A stretch of DNA of 64,000 nucleotides, from NCBI RefSeq assembly GCF_003293595.1, contig NZ_CP022162.1, positions 404,346 to 468,345 on the forward strand, read 5' to 3'. The notes below the pieces were generated by a model. That model did no database searches. It saw nothing but the letters and a program-made list of their open reading frames with translations, and had not been told where the DNA came from. The first letter of the stretch is position 1; the number at the start of each line of letters is the position of its first letter. The DNA comes from Microbacterium sp. PM5. GTDB lineage: Bacteria; Actinomycetota; Actinomycetes; Actinomycetales; Microbacteriaceae. Below are positions 24,296-33,333 of the stretch, one piece after another. The position numbers were made by a program, and so were the translations under genes.

Positions 24296-25378
24296 TCAGA
24301 CGAGCACGGCGCTCTCCCGAGCACGACGGCCGATCGCGAGGCGCTCGGCGGCGCGCTCTTCCGCGGCATCCAGCGGTGTGATGTCGCGCGCGGCCGCATC
24401 GGCGAAGAGAGCGCGCACGGTGTCGCCGATCGCGGCGACACGATCCATGATCTGGCTGCGCGTGCCCAGGTGCTTCGCCTCCAGGTCCAGGTACACGACG
24501 CCGCCCGCGTTGACGACGAAGTCGGGTGCGTAGAGGATGCCGCGCGCCGCGAGGCGATCGGCACCCGAGCGGTGGGCCAGCGGGTTGTTCGCCGGGCCGC
24601 AGACGGCGCGTGCGGCGAGCGCGTCGATGGTGTCGGCGTCGAGCACGCCGCCGATGCCCGCGGGCACGAAGACGTCGGCCTCGATGAGGTGCTCCGAGCC
24701 CGGCTCGACCCATCGTGCGCCGAGCTCGGCGGCGAGGGTGCGCTTCGCGGGGTTCACGTCGGTCACCGTCAGCACCGCGCCTTCTGCGCTGAGGCGGACC
24801 GCGAGTCGGCTGCCGACCTGACCGAGCCCGGAGATCGTGATCCGTCGCCCGACGACCTCGTGCGTGCCGGTCACCTGCTCGAGCGTGGCGCGCAGCGCCT
24901 CGTACACGCCGAGGCTCGTCGGGCCCGCGGGTTCGCCCGAACCGCCGACGGCGTCGGGCAGGCCGACCACGTGCGCGGTCCGTTCGCTGACGACGAGCAT
25001 GTCCTCCGTCGTCGACCCGACATCCTCCGCGGTCCGGTAGCTGCCGCCGAAACGGTCGACGGCGTCGCCGAGGTCGAGGTACGCCGCACGCCGGCGATCG
25101 GCATCGAGCGTCGTTCCCGGCGGCAGACAGATCACGGATTTGCCGCCGCCGGCGTCCAGCCCGGCCGCGGCGTTCTTGAGCGTCATCGCGGCCGACAGCC
25201 GCAGGGCGTCGCCGACGGCGTCGCTCCAGTGCGGGTAGGTCCACATCCGGGCGCCGCCGAGGGCGGGCCCGAGCGTCGAGGAGTGCAGGGCGACGGTGAT
25301 GAGCAGTCCGCTGCGCGGGCCCGTCGTCACCTCCACGCGCTCGTGGGAGAAATCGGGCAGGGGCAGGGTGTGCGTCAT
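24296..25378 (-). CDS. Glu/Leu/Phe/Val dehydrogenase (branched-chain amino acid type)
   Basis: 360 residues from ATG 25378 with GAGG upstream. Substrate-domain signature A-G-L-D-A-G-G-G-K-S-V-I near 72-82 includes the catalytic lysine of leucine/valine dehydrogenases. The NAD-binding domain shows I-S-G-L-G-Q-V-G-S-R-L near 180. Length and the G-G-G-K-S form favour valine/leucine dehydrogenase over the longer glutamate dehydrogenases. It oxidatively deaminates branched-chain amino acids to 2-oxo acids with NAD. Monocistronic; ends at the strong hairpin 24247-24285. Confidence 0.9.
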   Translation of the reverse strand: MTHTLPLPDFSHERVEVTTGPRSGLLITVALHSSTLGPALGGARMWTYPHWSDAVGDALRLSAAMTLKNAAAGLDAGGGKSVICLPPGTTLDADRRRAAYLDLGDAVDRFGGSYRTAEDVGSTTEDMLVVSERTAHVVGLPDAVGGSGEPAGPTSLGVYEALRATLEQVTGTHEVVGRRITISGLGQVGSRLAVRLSAEGAVLTVTDVNPAKRTLAAELGARWVEPGSEHLIEADVFVPAGIGGVLDADTIDALAARAVCGPANNPLAHRSGADRLAARGILYAPDFVVNAGGVVYLDLEAKHLGTRSQIMDRVAAIGDTVRALFADAAARDITPLDAAEERAAERLAIGRRARESAVLV

Positions 25379-25446
25379 CGCATCCTCTTTCGGCGGGCCT
25401 TGTGGGCGGTGCTCGGTGGATGCCGCGGCGTTGCGGCATCCACCCC

Positions 25447-27369
25447 CTATTGTGCCTCCACGGGCACCGATCGCGGGGGTGCGGCCGTGTGTGCGGCGTC
25501 GGGCGCGACGTCGGTGCCGGGGTCGGAGAGATCGAACCGACGACCGCGCAGTGCGCGCAGCGCGTACAGGATGGTCGCCAGATCGATCACTTCCTGTCCG
25601 AGCGCACCGATCACGGCGGGCACCAGCCCGGTCGTCGCGAGCAGCATCGCCGCGACGCTGAGGGCGATGCCGATCCAGATGGCGACGTAGGCCACGTGCA
25701 GTGTGTCGCGGCCGATCGCGACCGCCTCGGCCACCTTCGTCAGCGAATCCTTCAGCACGACGGCGTCCGCCGCGTCGCCGGCGGCGGTGGCTCCCCGTGC
25801 GCCCATCGCGATGCCGATGTCGGCGGCGGCGAGCACCGGCGCATCGTTGACGCCGTCGCCGACCATGAGCACGGGGCGCGGCGTCATCATCGCGGCCAGA
25901 TGCACCTTCTCGGCGGGCAGCAGGTCGGCGTGCACCTCGTCGACCCCCACCGACCCCGCCACGGCGTCGGCGGTGGGCCGGGCGTCGCCGGTGAGCATCG
26001 TGACGCGTTCCACGCCGTGTCCGCGCAACCAGCGCACGACGGCACGCGACTCGGGCCGTGCGCCGTCGGCGAGGACGAGGGCTCCGGCGAAGCGGCCGTC
26101 GACGGCCACGTACGCGGCCGCCTGACCCGCATTCAGCGCGGTGAGCGTGGTGTCGGGTGCGAGCGACGCGACGTAGGCCGGCTTTCCGACCACCACGCGC
26201 CGTCCGCCGATCACGGCGGTCACCCCGTTGGTCGCTTCCTCGTGCGCGTCGTCGGCCGGCTCCACCACGATGCCGCGCGCAGACGCGGCGTGGCGGATGC
26301 CGTCGGCCAGCACATGGGCGGAGTACTGCTCGGCCGACGCCGCCCACGTCAGCAGCCGTTCGGGATCGATCCCGGGCGCGGGGCGCACATCGACCAGCAC
26401 GGGCCGGCCCTGGGTCAGGGTTCCGGTCTTGTCGAAGGCGGCGGAGCGCGCGCGTGCCAGCTGCTCGATGACGGCGCCTCCCTTGACGATGATGCCGGCC
26501 TTCGCCGCGCGCGAGATGCCGCCGAGGAAGGCGACCGGTGCCGCGATCAGCAGCGGGCAGGGTGTGGCCAGCACGAGGACCTCCGCGAACCGGACGGAGT
26601 CGCCCGACAGTCCCCACGCCGCTCCGGCGATGGCGAGCGAGACCGCCGTGAAGGGGATCGCGAATCGGTCGGCCAGGCGCACCATCGGAGCGCGCGATTC
26701 CTGCGCGGCACGCACGAGGGCGATGATCTGCTGATACTGGCTGTCGGCGCTGCGCCGGAGAGCGCGCACGCGGATCGCCCGCGATCCGTTGACGGCACCC
26801 GAGAGCACGGTCTGGCCGGCGGTGCGTGTGACCGGCATGCTCTCGCCGGTCAGCGACGACTCGTCGAAGCTCGCCTCCTCCGACAGGAGGGTGCCGTCCA
26901 CCGGAACGACCTCGGCCGGCCGCACGAGAAGCTCGTCGCCGACGGCGACCTCGTCGGCGGGAAGGTCCCGCGTCTCGTCACCGGCGCCCGGACGGCGCAC
27001 GTGCGCGATCTGCGGTGCGCGATCCAGCAGCGCCGTCAGCTCGCGCGTCGCGCGACGGCCCGCGTAGTCTTCGAGCGCCTCGCCCCCGGAGAGCATGAGC
27101 ACGATGATCAGCGCCGCGATCGTCTCGCCGACAGCGAGGGTCGCGACCATCGCGACGACGGCGAGCACGTCGAGCCCGACATGACCACGCATCACGTCGC
27201 GGACCATGCCGATGATCGTCCAGACGACGATCGCCGAGACGTAGGCGGTGGTGATCGCGGTCGCCCACCCGCCCTGCCCCGCGCCGACCAGTGCAGCGGC
27301 GACGATGCCCACGACGACGGTCGCGGTGATCACGGGATACCGCCCGAGGGCGGCGAAGATGCGGCGCAT
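25447..27369 (-). CDS. P1B-type metal-transporting ATPase with atypical TPC motif
   Basis: 640 residues. P-type ATPase motifs are present: S-L-T-G-E-S near 175, phosphorylation site D-K-T-G-T near 322, M-L-T-G-D and G-D-G-V-N-D-A-P near 540. The membrane metal motif is A-T-P-C-P-L-L-I-A (about 272-280), so T-P-C replaces the usual C-P-C or S-P-C, and the HP loop reads S-A-H-V instead of S-E-H-P. There is no N-terminal metal-binding CxxC domain. Metal specificity cannot be assigned from these residues. ATG 27369 lies 6 bases after AATGCT (27376-27381), suggesting a leaderless transcript. Confidence 0.88.
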   Translation of the reverse strand: MRRIFAALGRYPVITATVVVGIVAAALVGAGQGGWATAITTAYVSAIVVWTIIGMVRDVMRGHVGLDVLAVVAMVATLAVGETIAALIIVLMLSGGEALEDYAGRRATRELTALLDRAPQIAHVRRPGAGDETRDLPADEVAVGDELLVRPAEVVPVDGTLLSEEASFDESSLTGESMPVTRTAGQTVLSGAVNGSRAIRVRALRRSADSQYQQIIALVRAAQESRAPMVRLADRFAIPFTAVSLAIAGAAWGLSGDSVRFAEVLVLATPCPLLIAAPVAFLGGISRAAKAGIIVKGGAVIEQLARARSAAFDKTGTLTQGRPVLVDVRPAPGIDPERLLTWAASAEQYSAHVLADGIRHAASARGIVVEPADDAHEEATNGVTAVIGGRRVVVGKPAYVASLAPDTTLTALNAGQAAAYVAVDGRFAGALVLADGARPESRAVVRWLRGHGVERVTMLTGDARPTADAVAGSVGVDEVHADLLPAEKVHLAAMMTPRPVLMVGDGVNDAPVLAAADIGIAMGARGATAAGDAADAVVLKDSLTKVAEAVAIGRDTLHVAYVAIWIGIALSVAAMLLATTGLVPAVIGALGQEVIDLATILYALRALRGRRFDLSDPGTDVAPDAAHTAAPPRSVPVEAQ

Positions 27370-27462
27370 GCCCCCAGCATTCTCCTCGTACCGCGGGCCC
27401 GCCAGTAAGGCTGGATTGCCTTGCCTGGACGATGTCGGCGACGTTCGCGGGGCGGTCCGCCC

Positions 27463-27468
27463 TAGGCT
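27463..27468 (+). promoter_or_regulatory. -10 element of a leaderless transcript (YbaK gene)
   Basis: TAGGCT exactly six bases before ATG 27475, so transcription would begin at or next to the start codon. No Shine-Dalgarno sequence is present. Diverges from the P1B ATPase promoter (AATGCT 27381-27376, minus strand). Confidence 0.6.
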
Positions 27469-27474
27469 GGCGAC

Positions 27475-27951
27475 ATGACCGAGAACCTGTCGCCGCGCAG
27501 TCGCATCGTCCACGAGGCCCTTCGCTCCGCCGGAGTGTCGGGGGAGATCATCACGCTTCCGGATGCCGCATCGACGGCGGCGCTCGCCGCTGCCGCGCTC
27601 GGCGTCGAGGTCGGGGCCATCGCGAACAGCCTCGTCTTCATGTCCGACGGCGAGCCGCTGCTCGTGATGACGAGCGGGGCGCACCGCGTGGACACGGCGG
27701 CTCTCGCCCAGCGCCTCGGTCGGCGCAGCATCGTGCGGGCCTCGCCGGATGAGGTGCGCGCCGCGACCGGCCAGGCGATCGGCGGCGTGGCGCCCACCGG
27801 CCACCCCGCCCCGCTGGCCACGGTCGTCGACGAGGCGCTCGCCGGGTTCGACGAGATCTGGGCGGCCGGCGGCACTCCCCACACGGTGTTCCCTCTCACC
27901 TTCGACGAGCTCGTCCGGCTCACCGGCGGCACCGTGAGCGCCGTGGACTGA
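27475..27951 (+). CDS. YbaK/EbsC-family aminoacyl-tRNA deacylase
   Basis: 158 residues with the YbaK fold signature: A-A-L-G-V-E-V-G-A-I-A-N-S-L-V-F, then S-G-A-H-R-V-D and a C-terminal A-I-G-G-V-A-P-T-G-H near 100-109 and G-T-P-H-T-V-F-P-L-T near 135. These proteins clear mischarged tRNAs such as Cys-tRNA(Pro) in trans. Leaderless promoter as noted. Convergent with the debranching-enzyme gene, ending 6 bases from it. Confidence 0.86.
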   Translation: MTENLSPRSRIVHEALRSAGVSGEIITLPDAASTAALAAAALGVEVGAIANSLVFMSDGEPLLVMTSGAHRVDTAALAQRLGRRSIVRASPDEVRAATGQAIGGVAPTGHPAPLATVVDEALAGFDEIWAAGGTPHTVFPLTFDELVRLTGGTVSAVD

Positions 27952-27957
27952 ACGAGC

Positions 27958-29853
27958 TCAGTCGCCCCGCAGCACCTCCCAGGCGGTGACGGCGGCGGCC
28001 GCCGTCCACGCCTGCGGGCGGCACGCGGCGGGGTAGGGAGCGGGCGCGCGCACCTCGTCGGCGCCGTCACCGGCGTACAGCTCCGGCACGCGGAAGTCGA
28101 AGGCCTCGGCTCCGGCGAGCATCTGCGCGACGATCCGTCGGGCATGCCCGAGCAGGCCGGCGCGCAGCATTCCGCGGGCGATGATCGCCGTGTCGTGGAT
28201 CCAGACGCTGCCGCCGTGATAGCTGAGCGGCCAGTAGCCGCCTGCGTCGGTCGAGAGGGTGCGGATGCCGAAGCCGGACGCCATCCGCGGCTCGATCAGC
28301 AGGTCGGCGACGCTCGCCTCCTCCGCGGGGTCGAGGATGCCGGTACCCAGGAGGTGTCCGATGTTGGAGGTGAGCGTGTCGACCGCGCGGCCATCGCGGT
28401 CGAGGGCGATCGCCGGGAATCGTCCGGACGGCGTCGTCACCCAGAAGCGCTGCGCGAAACGCTGCTTGAGATCGCGCGCCCACGTGCGCAGCCGCTCGGC
28501 GCCGGGCCGGCCGAACCGCTCCAGCAGGTCGGCTCCGCCGATCGCCGCCTCGTACGCATAGCCCTGGACTTCGCAGAGCGCGATGGGGCCGGCGGCCAGG
28601 GAACCGTCATGCCATTGGATGGAGTCGCCCGAGTCCTTCCACCCCTGATTGGACAGGCCGTGGCCTGTCTCGTCCACGTACTCGAGGAAGCCCGTGCGCT
28701 CCGCTGAGGTGACGATCCACTCAAGCGCGGCTTCCATCGCGGGCAGCAGCGCGCTCACCTCGGCATGCGGCATCCGCTCGGCCGTCTCGGCGAGCACGCA
28801 GACCCACAGCGCTGTCGCGTCGACGGTGCCGTAGTACAGCGGCGGCAGCACGATGCCCTCACCCGGCATCGTCAACGTCGACGCACGCAGCTCGTGCATG
28901 ATCTTGCCCGGCTGCTCGGCCGTCGTCGGGTCGTCTCGCGTGCCCTGCAGACGTGCGAGGACGCGCAGCGTGGATGCCGCGAGCCGTGCATCCAGCGGCA
29001 GCAGCAGTCGAGCCGCCCAGAGCGAGTCGCGTCCGAACAGGGTGAAGAACCAGGGTGCCCCGGCTGCGAAGAACTCGTCCTCCGGTGCGTCGGGAAGAGT
29101 CAGGCGCAGCGCGCCGAGATCGTCGAGGGCGCGGTCGAGCCAGCGCGGCAGACGTGGATCAGTCCCCGTGGGTGTCGACGGGCGCTCCCAGGGGATCGTC
29201 GCGGCTGCCCCGCGCACCACCAGGGCGGCGTCGGCCAGGATCGCCGTCCACGACACGCTCATCCGCCCTCGCGGCGGGCAGTCCAGGCGCCATTCCACGC
29301 TGATCTCGCCGTCGTCGTCGGCGGCGAGCGCGGCACCCGGTGCCGTCAGCTGAACGGATGCGTCGCCCCGACGGACGATGACCGTGCCGTCGGAGATCGT
29401 CAGCTCGCCGTGCGTCCGGCCGGACGCACCCGCCTTCACGTCCTGCAGGGCGCCGATGTCCACGCGCACGCGGGCCCGCAGCCGGAGGAGGACCGGTGCG
29501 TCGCGGGCGGAGCGCACGGTGAGCGACTCGGTGACGCGCCCCTCGACCACGGTGCGCTCCCGCTGCAGACGCACCTTCGGATCGGGCGTGTCGTCGTCCA
29601 CGCCACGCAGGAGCGCGTCCATCCGCACGGCGCCGGCCGCGATCGGATCCGTCGCGATGTGTTCCGGGCGACGCCATGCGCCGTCGGCGCCGGCATAGTG
29701 CACGTCCAGACCCCGGACGAACCGGGTGTCTCCGTGGTAGATGCCGTCGATCGGGGCCGCCCCCATGTCGCCGTCACGCCCCGACCATGCCTGGGTGGGC
29801 GCGGCGAGCGCAACGATCCGGTCGGACAGGAATGGCTGCAAACCGGCCGTCAT
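27958..29853 (-). CDS. glycogen-debranching-type glycoside hydrolase (GDE N-terminal plus amylo-alpha-1,6-glucosidase-like)
   Basis: 631 residues from ATG 29853, overlapping the stop of the upstream permease. The N-terminal beta domain (about 1-190; I-D-G-I-Y-H-G-D-T-R-F-V-R-G near 35) is the glycogen-debranching N-terminal module. The C-terminal alpha/alpha-barrel (about 250-631) carries F-F-T-L-F-G-R-D-S-L-W-A-A-R, Q-G-W-K-D-S-G-D-S-I near 400, and Y-H-G-G-S-V-W-I-H-D-T near 555, with candidate catalytic Asp residues. Last gene of a sugar ABC operon, so it likely splits an imported oligosaccharide in the cytoplasm. Linkage specificity is not readable. Confidence 0.87.
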   Translation of the reverse strand: MTAGLQPFLSDRIVALAAPTQAWSGRDGDMGAAPIDGIYHGDTRFVRGLDVHYAGADGAWRRPEHIATDPIAAGAVRMDALLRGVDDDTPDPKVRLQRERTVVEGRVTESLTVRSARDAPVLLRLRARVRVDIGALQDVKAGASGRTHGELTISDGTVIVRRGDASVQLTAPGAALAADDDGEISVEWRLDCPPRGRMSVSWTAILADAALVVRGAAATIPWERPSTPTGTDPRLPRWLDRALDDLGALRLTLPDAPEDEFFAAGAPWFFTLFGRDSLWAARLLLPLDARLAASTLRVLARLQGTRDDPTTAEQPGKIMHELRASTLTMPGEGIVLPPLYYGTVDATALWVCVLAETAERMPHAEVSALLPAMEAALEWIVTSAERTGFLEYVDETGHGLSNQGWKDSGDSIQWHDGSLAAGPIALCEVQGYAYEAAIGGADLLERFGRPGAERLRTWARDLKQRFAQRFWVTTPSGRFPAIALDRDGRAVDTLTSNIGHLLGTGILDPAEEASVADLLIEPRMASGFGIRTLSTDAGGYWPLSYHGGSVWIHDTAIIARGMLRAGLLGHARRIVAQMLAGAEAFDFRVPELYAGDGADEVRAPAPYPAACRPQAWTAAAAVTAWEVLRGD

Positions 29854-30755
29854 CCCTTCACTGCTCCTTCGCTGGTGTTCATGATCTTCCTCTGGAAGAT
29901 GAAGAAGAGGACGGCGACGGGGATCGTCATGATCGCCGCGGCCGCGAGCTTGAGAGGGTACTGCGTGCCCTGGCTGAGCTGGCCCGATGCGAGCGACGCG
30001 ACGCCCTTGGTGAGTGTCGTGAGCTCGGGCGACTGGGTCGACACGATGAAATGGCTGAGCTCGTTCCACGACCCCTGGAACGACAGGATCACGATCGTGA
30101 TCAATGCCGGACGTGCCATCGGCAGCACGATCGACCAGAACACGCGGAAGGTGCCCGCCCCGTCGATGCGCGCCTGTTCCTCGACCGAGTCGGGGATCGA
30201 CTCGAAGAAGTTCTTCATGATGAACACGCCCGCGGCGTCCACCAGCAGCGGCAGGATCATGCCGGCGTACGAGTTGTAGAGGCCGAGCTGGTTCAGCACG
30301 AGGAACTTCGGGATCAGCAGCACGACCGTGGGCACGGTCATCACCGCCACGACCAGGGCGAACACGACGCCGCGCCCTCGGAAGCGGAGCCGCGCGAGCG
30401 CGTACCCGGCCAGGGAGACGAAGAACACGCGGCCGACGGTGACGCAGAGCGTCACGATGGTCGAGTTGGCGAACCACAGCGGGAAGTCGCTGTGCAGGAA
30501 CAGACGTTCGTACGCGGCCGTCGAGAACGTCGCGGGGATCAGGGAGACCGGGTCGGCGGCGGCATCCGGTTCGGTCTTGAACGAGGTCGCCACCTGCACC
30601 AGGAAGGGGTAGATGTAGACGAGGGCGAGCAGCACCAGCATCCCGTACAGCAGCACCTGGCCGGTGAGGCTGCGGGGGGTGATGCGCCGGTGGCGCCGCG
30701 GCGGTCGCGTCGGCGGCGCGCTCTGCACCTCGACGGTGCCGAGGGTGGTGGTCAT
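29850..30755 (-). CDS. carbohydrate ABC transporter permease (MalG type)
   Basis: 301 residues from ATG 30755 with GGAGG 8 bases upstream. About six membrane helices and the coupling motif E-E-Q-A-R-I-D-G-A-G near residue 200 followed by L-P-M-A-R-P-A, typical of CUT1 sugar importers. Overlaps the debranching gene start at its stop and the partner permease at its start, so the operon is tightly coupled. Confidence 0.9.
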   Translation of the reverse strand: MTTTLGTVEVQSAPPTRPPRRHRRITPRSLTGQVLLYGMLVLLALVYIYPFLVQVATSFKTEPDAAADPVSLIPATFSTAAYERLFLHSDFPLWFANSTIVTLCVTVGRVFFVSLAGYALARLRFRGRGVVFALVVAVMTVPTVVLLIPKFLVLNQLGLYNSYAGMILPLLVDAAGVFIMKNFFESIPDSVEEQARIDGAGTFRVFWSIVLPMARPALITIVILSFQGSWNELSHFIVSTQSPELTTLTKGVASLASGQLSQGTQYPLKLAAAAIMTIPVAVLFFIFQRKIMNTSEGAVKG

Positions 30756-31906
30756 GCGTCGACCTCCTTCGAGGGCGAAGGGCTCGTGGATGCCGCCGCG
30801 CGCGGCTGATAGGCGCGGATGCGCCGCTTCGAGACCGGGCGGTCGCGGAGCACCCAGCGCTGCAGGAGCGTGAAGGCGATGATGATGACGAAGAGAATGA
30901 AGGCGATCGCCGCTCCCACACCCCAGTCCTGGTTCTGGAAGGCGGAGGTGTACGAGAGGTAGGCCGGTGTCATCGTCGTCTTGGCGGGACCGCCCTGCGT
31001 GCCGGTGTAGATCTGGTCGAACACCTGCCAGCAGCCGATGAGTCCGAGCGTGATCACCGTGAACAGCGTCGGCCGCAGCTGAGGGAGCGTGATGTGCCAG
31101 AAGCGCTGCCATCCGTTGGCGCCGTCCATCATGCCCGCCTCGCCGAGCTCGACGCCGATGTTCTGCAGCGCGGCGATGAACAGCAGCATGAAGGTGCCGC
31201 TCGTCGTGAACACCGCCATCAGCACGAACGCCGACATCGCGATCGACGGACCCGCCAGCCAGTCCCACCAGGAGACCCCGAGAAAACCCGCTCCGGTGAG
31301 TGCGTCCGGCCCGTTCGAGACGCCGACCGCCCCGAGTGCGACGTGCACGATGCCGCGGGGATCGTTGAACCAGTTGGGGGCGGCGACACCGATCGCCGAC
31401 ATGATCTGGTTGACGGGGCCGGCGAACGAGAACAGGAACAGCCACAGCACCGTGATCGCGACCGAACTGGTCACCGACGGGAAGTAGAAGGCGGTGCGGA
31501 AGAAGCCGCGCCCGCGGAGGATGCGGCGGCTGACCAGGACGGCGAGGAACAGCGACAGCACCGTCTGCAGCGGCACGACGAGCAGCACATACCACGCGTT
31601 GTTGCGCAGCGCCGTGCCGAAGTCGCGCTCGGCCAGCCCGCCACCGGTGGTGATCGCGGCGTAGTTGTCGAGGCCGACGAAGCCGACGGAGCCGGAGAGG
31701 GGGCTCCCGCGCCCCGACCAGTCCGAGAAGCTCACCCAGAGCGCCATGAGCACGGGGATCAGCAGGAAGACGCCGAGGATGAGGATGACGGGCGAGACGA
31801 ACAGCCAGCCCGCACCGGCCTCGCCACGGCGGATTCCGCGGGAGCGCGGATGCCGGGGCGAGACCGGGCGCGAGGGCGTCGCGGCCGGAGCGACGGGAGC
31901 GGACAT
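30752..31906 (-). CDS. carbohydrate ABC transporter permease (MalF type)
   Basis: 384 residues from ATG 31906. About six to seven membrane helices and the coupling motif G-E-A-G-M-M-D-G-A-N-G-W-Q-R-F near residue 258 followed by L-P-Q-L-R-P. It contains a longer-than-usual periplasmic segment with W-F-N-D-P and S-W-W-D-W. Pairs with the MalG-type permease. No ATPase gene lies in the operon, so a shared MsiK/UgpC-like ATPase encoded elsewhere is implied, as is common in actinobacteria. Confidence 0.9.
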   Translation of the reverse strand: MSAPVAPAATPSRPVSPRHPRSRGIRRGEAGAGWLFVSPVILILGVFLLIPVLMALWVSFSDWSGRGSPLSGSVGFVGLDNYAAITTGGGLAERDFGTALRNNAWYVLLVVPLQTVLSLFLAVLVSRRILRGRGFFRTAFYFPSVTSSVAITVLWLFLFSFAGPVNQIMSAIGVAAPNWFNDPRGIVHVALGAVGVSNGPDALTGAGFLGVSWWDWLAGPSIAMSAFVLMAVFTTSGTFMLLFIAALQNIGVELGEAGMMDGANGWQRFWHITLPQLRPTLFTVITLGLIGCWQVFDQIYTGTQGGPAKTTMTPAYLSYTSAFQNQDWGVGAAIAFILFVIIIAFTLLQRWVLRDRPVSKRRIRAYQPRAAASTSPSPSKEVDA

Positions 31907-31908
31907 GA

Positions 31909-33168
31909 TCAGCCGACGACGGCCTCGAGGTTCGACTGCACCGAGTCGAGGATCTTCTTGGGGTCGCCCGTCTTCAGCGACTCCAGCTGCGCGTTGAAGT
32001 CCTTGATCACGTCTGCGGCGCCCTTGTTGGTGGGAACGCCCTGCGCATAGTCGGCGCCGTTGAGGAACGCCACGAGCGAGGGGTTGTCGTTCTTCCACGT
32101 CTGGGCGGCGGACTGCACCGACGGCATGGGGCCGAACGCCTTCGAGAACGCGAGCTGCTGGTCGGCGCTCGTGAGGTACTCGACGAGGTCGAGCGCGGCC
32201 TTCTGGTTGGGGCTGTCCGCGGCCATGCCCCAGCAGTTGGTGAACTGGAGGGTGCCCTTGCCGGCGCTGCCGGCGGGAAGCTCGACCACCTTGGCCTTCA
32301 CGTCGGGGTAGTCGCCGAGGGCGCCGGTGATCCAGTTGCCCTCGATCGTCATGGCGCCCAGCTGCTTGCCGAACGCCTCGCCGCCCCAGCCGGCTCCGAC
32401 GTCGGAGGCGTAGGCGAACGTGCCGTCCTGCAGGTGCTTCTGGACATAGGTGAGCGCCGTCACGTTGGCGTCGCTGTCGGCTTCGGCCGTCTTGCCGTCC
32501 TCGGAGACGAGGCGGCCGCCGGCCTGGGCCATGAAGGCGCCGAGACGGGCGTATTCGCCGCCGAAGACGAGCCCCTTCGTGGAGCCGTTCGTGAGCTTCG
32601 CGGCCACGGCGGCCAGCTGGTCCCAGGTGGTCGGGATGTCGGCGTCGGTCAGGCCCGCCTTCGTCCACAGGTTCTCGTTGATGACCAGCTGCAGCGTCGA
32701 GAAGTCCTTCGGCGCGCAGAAGAAGGTGTTGTCGTAGGTGAAGTTCTTCACGAGCGACGGGTAGAAGTCGTCCTTGTTGCTGAGCTGGTCGCCGTAGGCC
32801 TTCAGCGAGCCGTTGCTCGCGAAGCCCGCAAGCTGGTCGGTGCTGAGGTAGAAGAGGTCCGGCGGAGAGCCCGCCGCGAAGCCCTGCGACAGCTGCTGGG
32901 CGAGGTCGGTCGCGGCGACGACCGACGCCGACACACCGGATTTCGCGGACCAGGCGGCGACGGCATCCTGCACGGCCTTGGTCTCGGCGTCTCCGGACGA
33001 GCCGATCATGATCGTCAGCGGCTTGTCGGACGACGTCAGATCCCCGGCGCTGGCCGAGGGGTCAGAGCCCGACCCGCTGAATCCCTGTCCGCATCCGGTC
33101 AGCAGCAGGCTTGAGGCCACGGCCAGGCCTCCTGCCGCGAGCAGCGTCCGTGCTGTGTGTCGCTTCAT
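31909..33168 (-). CDS. extracellular sugar-binding lipoprotein (ABC transporter)
   Basis: 419 residues; AAGGAGATG precedes the ATG. Signal peptide with lipobox L-L-T-G-C, lipid Cys26, then a Ser/Gly-rich linker. The mature protein is a cluster-D/E solute-binding protein of the MalE/UgpB type (P-P-D-L-F-Y-L-S-T-D-Q-L near 103; T-N-C-W-G-M near 320; a Trp-rich C-terminal lobe). First gene of the operon that continues with two permeases and the debranching enzyme. The LacI-type operator at 33264-33279 lies 96 bases upstream. The sugar is unknown, probably an oligosaccharide. Confidence 0.9.
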   Translation of the reverse strand: MKRHTARTLLAAGGLAVASSLLLTGCGQGFSGSGSDPSASAGDLTSSDKPLTIMIGSSGDAETKAVQDAVAAWSAKSGVSASVVAATDLAQQLSQGFAAGSPPDLFYLSTDQLAGFASNGSLKAYGDQLSNKDDFYPSLVKNFTYDNTFFCAPKDFSTLQLVINENLWTKAGLTDADIPTTWDQLAAVAAKLTNGSTKGLVFGGEYARLGAFMAQAGGRLVSEDGKTAEADSDANVTALTYVQKHLQDGTFAYASDVGAGWGGEAFGKQLGAMTIEGNWITGALGDYPDVKAKVVELPAGSAGKGTLQFTNCWGMAADSPNQKAALDLVEYLTSADQQLAFSKAFGPMPSVQSAAQTWKNDNPSLVAFLNGADYAQGVPTNKGAADVIKDFNAQLESLKTGDPKKILDSVQSNLEAVVG

Positions 33169-33263
33169 CGCATCTCCTTCGATCGCGGGGCTCGCGCGTG
33201 GGCAGCGCGGCCCATGGTGCCATCCCGCGCGGATCGTCCGTGCGATCCGCCCTTGGATCGATC

Positions 33264-33279
33264 ATTTGATCGTTCAAAT
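33264..33279. promoter_or_regulatory. LacI-type operator between sugar operon and regulator
   Basis: ATTTGA-TCGT-TCAAAT, a 6-bp inverted repeat centred on CG, the classic LacI/GalR operator shape, in an A/T-rich patch between the divergent sugar-binding gene and LacI gene. It probably serves both directions. Confidence 0.6.
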
Positions 33280-33333
33280 TGTGGGATGCTTGAAAAGATA
33301 GACGAGGATGCCGAGACCGTCAAGGAGGACCGC

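Noticed and set aside
22562..25690. Very long plus-strand open frame opposite the acyl-CoA synthetase and dehydrogenase genes
   Set aside because: Antisense to two well-recognised enzymes; high GC leaves few stops in this phase.
25447..27369. Naming the ATPase as a copper or zinc exporter
   Set aside because: The T-P-C motif and lack of a metal-binding domain do not allow a metal to be assigned.
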